Below are positions 62,073-64,000 of a stretch of 64,000 nt of DNA, piece after piece. This DNA is from Streptomyces sp. CB02400 (GTDB lineage Bacteria; Actinomycetota; Actinomycetes; Streptomycetales; Streptomycetaceae): positions 1 through 64,000 of the forward strand of contig NZ_LIWB01000027.1 in NCBI RefSeq assembly GCF_001905725.1, read 5' to 3'. The stretch's first letter is position 1. Every line of letters begins with the position of its first letter. Under the pieces are notes generated by a model. It was not told the DNA's origin and did no database searches. It saw only the letters and a list, made by a program, of their open reading frames with translations. A program made the position numbers and the translations under genes.

Positions 62073-63430
62073 GCGACCGCACCTCCCTGCGCGGCTGTCC
62101 TGCCGTCCATCGGGTTCTTCGAGGCGAGGAGCGTGGTGAGCCGGCTCTTCATCCGCCGTGCGACGGCGTCCGGCTTGGCGGAGCCCATCGTCGAGGAGAC
62201 GACGACGGGGCCGAGGTCCTGGGCGAGGACGCCGGTGGAGCCCGCGAACCACACCTTCGGCTCGGTGGCCTGGTGGTCCATGGCCGAGACGTACTCGTTC
62301 TGCGGTGCGAGCTTCTTGTACGCGTCCGTGGACAGGGTCGGCGTGTGGGCGGGGATGTGTCCGCCGGCGGCCCACTGCTGGGCGTGCTGGACGATGTAGG
62401 CGGCGAGCTGGTGGGCGGCCTCGTTGGTGGCGCCGCCGCGGCCGGCCTGGTGCGGGAGCACGAAGGCGTGCGACTCGGCGTGGGTGGCCTGCTCGCCGAA
62501 GACGGGCGGCAGCGGGGTGGCGCCGTAGTCCAGCTCCGCTCCGGAGAAGACCGGCACCGACCAGTTGCCCTCCCAGGTGAACGGGGCACCGTTGATGAAC
62601 TGCTCGCCGGTCGGCGCGCCCGGGATGACGTACCCGTCGGTGACGTGCCGGCGGAGGAACTCCAGGACCTCGGTGGCCTTGTCGGTGTCGAAGGTGACCT
62701 CGGTGTTGGCGTCGTCGAACCAGGTGCCGCCGAGCTGGGTGTAGAAGGCGACGAAGAACCACCACTGGAAGTTCTGGTCGTTGGTCCACAGGCCGATGGT
62801 CTGCAGGCCCTTCTTCTGGGCCTTCTTGGCCTTCTTCAGGACGTCGAACCACTCGGTGGTGGAGGTCACCGGGATCATCCGGCCGTCGTCGCCGAGCAGG
62901 TCCGCCTTCTTCAGCACGTCCTTGCGGTAGAAGCAGAGCTGGACGTGGATGTCGAGCGGCAGGGCGTAGAGCTTGCCGTCGATGACGCCGCGGTTCCACA
63001 GCGCGGGGTTGTAGTCCTCCTCGCGCACGCCGTACTTCGCGAGGAGGCCCACGTCCCAGGCGTCGAGGAGCCGCCCCGGCGAGAAGCCGGTGACCCGGCC
63101 CATGTGCATGACCCCGAGGTCGGGGGCGCGGTTGCCCGCGGCCGCCATGGCGAGCTTGGTGTAGAAGGGGTTGCCCCACTGGAGGGTGGAGTCCTTCACG
63201 TCGATACCGGGATTCGCCGCCCGGAAGGAGTCCAGCATCGAGATCATGTTGTATCCGTCGCCGCCGCTGAAGAGGTTCCAGTAGCGCACGCGGGTGTCCG
63301 CACCGGAGGCGAGCGCGTCGGCCCCGGTCCCGAGCGCCGCGAAGCCGAAGCTTCCGGCGACGGTCAACCCGCCTAGTCCGGCGAGGAGTTGCCTGCGATT
63401 CAGGCCAGGTCGTCCCATGCCCTGCCCCAT
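62069..63430 (-). CDS. Arabino-oligosaccharide ABC binding protein, TAT signal
   Basis: This 453-residue extracellular binding protein of the CUT1 class has a twin-arginine signal (LNRRQLLAGLGGLTVAG) but no lipobox Cys, unusual for a Gram-positive binding protein. Conserved features include YWNLFSGGDG, YALPLDIHVQLCFYRKD and TWEGNW. The start is given as ATG 63430; ATG 63418 is an alternative. The substrate (arabino-oligosaccharide) is inferred from the GH43 and GH51 genes in the same operon. Confidence 0.88.
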   Translation of the reverse strand: MGQGMGRPGLNRRQLLAGLGGLTVAGSFGFAALGTGADALASGADTRVRYWNLFSGGDGYNMISMLDSFRAANPGIDVKDSTLQWGNPFYTKLAMAAAGNRAPDLGVMHMGRVTGFSPGRLLDAWDVGLLAKYGVREEDYNPALWNRGVIDGKLYALPLDIHVQLCFYRKDVLKKADLLGDDGRMIPVTSTTEWFDVLKKAKKAQKKGLQTIGLWTNDQNFQWWFFVAFYTQLGGTWFDDANTEVTFDTDKATEVLEFLRRHVTDGYVIPGAPTGEQFINGAPFTWEGNWSVPVFSGAELDYGATPLPPVFGEQATHAESHAFVLPHQAGRGGATNEAAHQLAAYIVQHAQQWAAGGHIPAHTPTLSTDAYKKLAPQNEYVSAMDHQATEPKVWFAGSTGVLAQDLGPVVVSSTMGSAKPDAVARRMKSRLTTLLASKNPMDGRTAAQGGAVA

Positions 63431-63444
63431 CTGCTCATGGATTG

Positions 63445-63509
63445 TTCGAGATATCGAATGACGCCCGTAACTTCGAACGGACCGTAAATGTGATGGGCGG
63501 GCGCGTCAA
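63445..63509 (-). promoter_or_regulatory. Promoter and operator of the arabino-oligosaccharide operon
   Basis: On the minus strand, -35 TTGACG (63509-63504), a 17-bp spacer, -10 TACGGT (63486-63481), then TTCGAA (63472-63477) and the near-palindrome TTCGAGATATCGAA (63445-63458). The order and sequences match the GH43 promoter at 53677-53742. The operator lies just before the start codon, so a repressor there would block transcription. Confidence 0.7.
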
Positions 63510-63687
63510 TGGTTCGGACAAGAACTCACAGCGGGACTTGCCGAGCGCCCTACCCTGGCCGTGGCACCCGGGGACACCGTGGCGGTCACCGGGTGACCGC
63601 GTCGCACGGGGAACTGGCCGGGACGGCACCCGACTTGGCATATTGCACAGGTGACCGGGCAACACCCAGGGGAACAGGGAGACAGCG

Positions 63688-64000
63688 GTGCGTACCAGGA
63701 AGGAGATGCGGCGTCTCGCTGACGCCCTCATCGGCCCCATCCGGGTGGCGGTCCCGGCGGACCCCGAGGTCCTGTTCGAGGCGCTGGTCGCCTCCGTCAG
63801 CGCCTGGCGGGGGCGTGACGTGGTCGTCCACCGGGCGGCGTTCCCCCCGCACACGGCGAGCGGGCTGTGGCTGGAGCGCGAGGGCCACGACGACGTGGTG
63901 GTCGACGAGCGGGCCGCCGTCTGGCACCAGATCGTGATCCTCTGCCACGAGGTGTGGCACATGAGCCGCCGGCGGGCCGACACCGACGGACGGCCCGGAC
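63688..64000 (+). CDS. ImmA/IrrE-like HEXXH protein, 3' end outside window
   Basis: GTG 63688 has GGGAGA upstream. The 104 visible residues (VRTRKEMRRLADALIGPI...) include IVILCHEVWHMSRRR, a zinc-protease HEXXH motif. This is the form of the Streptomyces proteins named as toxin components of the ImmA/IrrE family, which usually precede a membrane transporter-like gene and an XRE regulator. The zinc ligand after HEXXH and any partner lie beyond the window. It is divergent from the arabinan operon and may be unrelated to it. Confidence 0.7.
   Translation, partial: MRTRKEMRRLADALIGPIRVAVPADPEVLFEALVASVSAWRGRDVVVHRAAFPPHTASGLWLEREGHDDVVVDERAAVWHQIVILCHEVWHMSRRRADTDGRPG

Noticed and set aside
1..64000. 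tRNA, rRNA, CRISPR arrays, biosynthetic gene clusters
   Set aside because: No cloverleaf, rRNA or repeat-spacer pattern was seen, and the fab genes are the primary fatty-acid set, not a polyketide cluster.

Overview
This 64 kb window is chromosomal DNA of a Streptomyces species. The base composition is very GC-rich, with GTG and TTG starts, purine-rich ribosome sites, dispersed GC-rich intergenic hairpin repeats and rare TTA codons. The gene order fasR-fabD-fabH-acpP-fabF and the gene families that follow it resemble the core region around SCO2386-SCO2425 of S. coelicolor; this comparison is from memory, not from an alignment.

Layout. 1-8 kb: the end of a membrane Ser/Thr kinase gene, then an accessory cassette. 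The cassette holds a 1551-residue secreted toxin-like protein (ricin-type lectin, about 650 residues of Ala-rich coiled coil, C-terminal nucleic-acid deaminase) and a small partner gene that is probably its immunity protein. It is bracketed by a 406-bp direct repeat made of pirin-gene sequence. The left copy is a broken pirin gene fused to a broken DUF397 gene. 8-13 kb: the fatty-acid synthase operon with its PucR-type regulator FasR. 13-21.6 kb: housekeeping and conserved genes (DUF3145, SGNH lipoprotein, mutarotase, a pyroglutamyl-peptidase-like secreted protein, LysE exporter, EI24 protein, quinone-oxidoreductase/MarR pair, zinc-ribbon membrane protein).

21.7-30.5 kb: a monosaccharide cluster with an enolase-superfamily sugar-acid dehydratase, a zinc dehydrogenase, a U32-like TIM-barrel protein, a ChvE/GguA/GguB-type ABC importer and a TAT-exported mutarotase. 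30.6-32.4 kb: a PLP aminotransferase with a long Pro/Ala/Gln tail. 32.4-45.8 kb: a complete leftward Mce (mammalian cell entry) lipid-import operon, with one ATPase, two YrbE/MlaE permeases, six MceA-F proteins, four Mce-associated proteins and a lytic transglycosylase. Rightward from the same intergenic region lie three secreted proteins (one DUF6801) and a PucR-type regulator with two TTA codons (46.4-51.1 kb).

51.2-63.5 kb: an arabinan-degrading locus with secreted GH43 enzymes, a cytoplasmic GH51 arabinofuranosidase, an ABC importer lacking its own ATPase, a DUF4360 secreted protein and a GH35-like protein that seems to lack both catalytic glutamates. The last 0.3 kb begins an ImmA/IrrE-like HEXXH gene.

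How the parts connect. The two arabinan promoters share a nearly identical promoter/operator module. A palindromic TTCG-N2-AT-N-TCGAA-type motif recurs upstream of the monosaccharide cluster and the arabinan operons, so polymer degradation, oligosaccharide import and monosaccharide import and oxidation may form one regulon. The toxin gene and the Mce-linked regulator both carry TTA codons, which in Streptomyces need the developmental tRNA bldA. The strongest candidates for something undescribed are the lectin/coiled-coil/deaminase cassette with its partner and its pirin-repeat boundaries, and the Mce locus with its divergent secreted-protein module.
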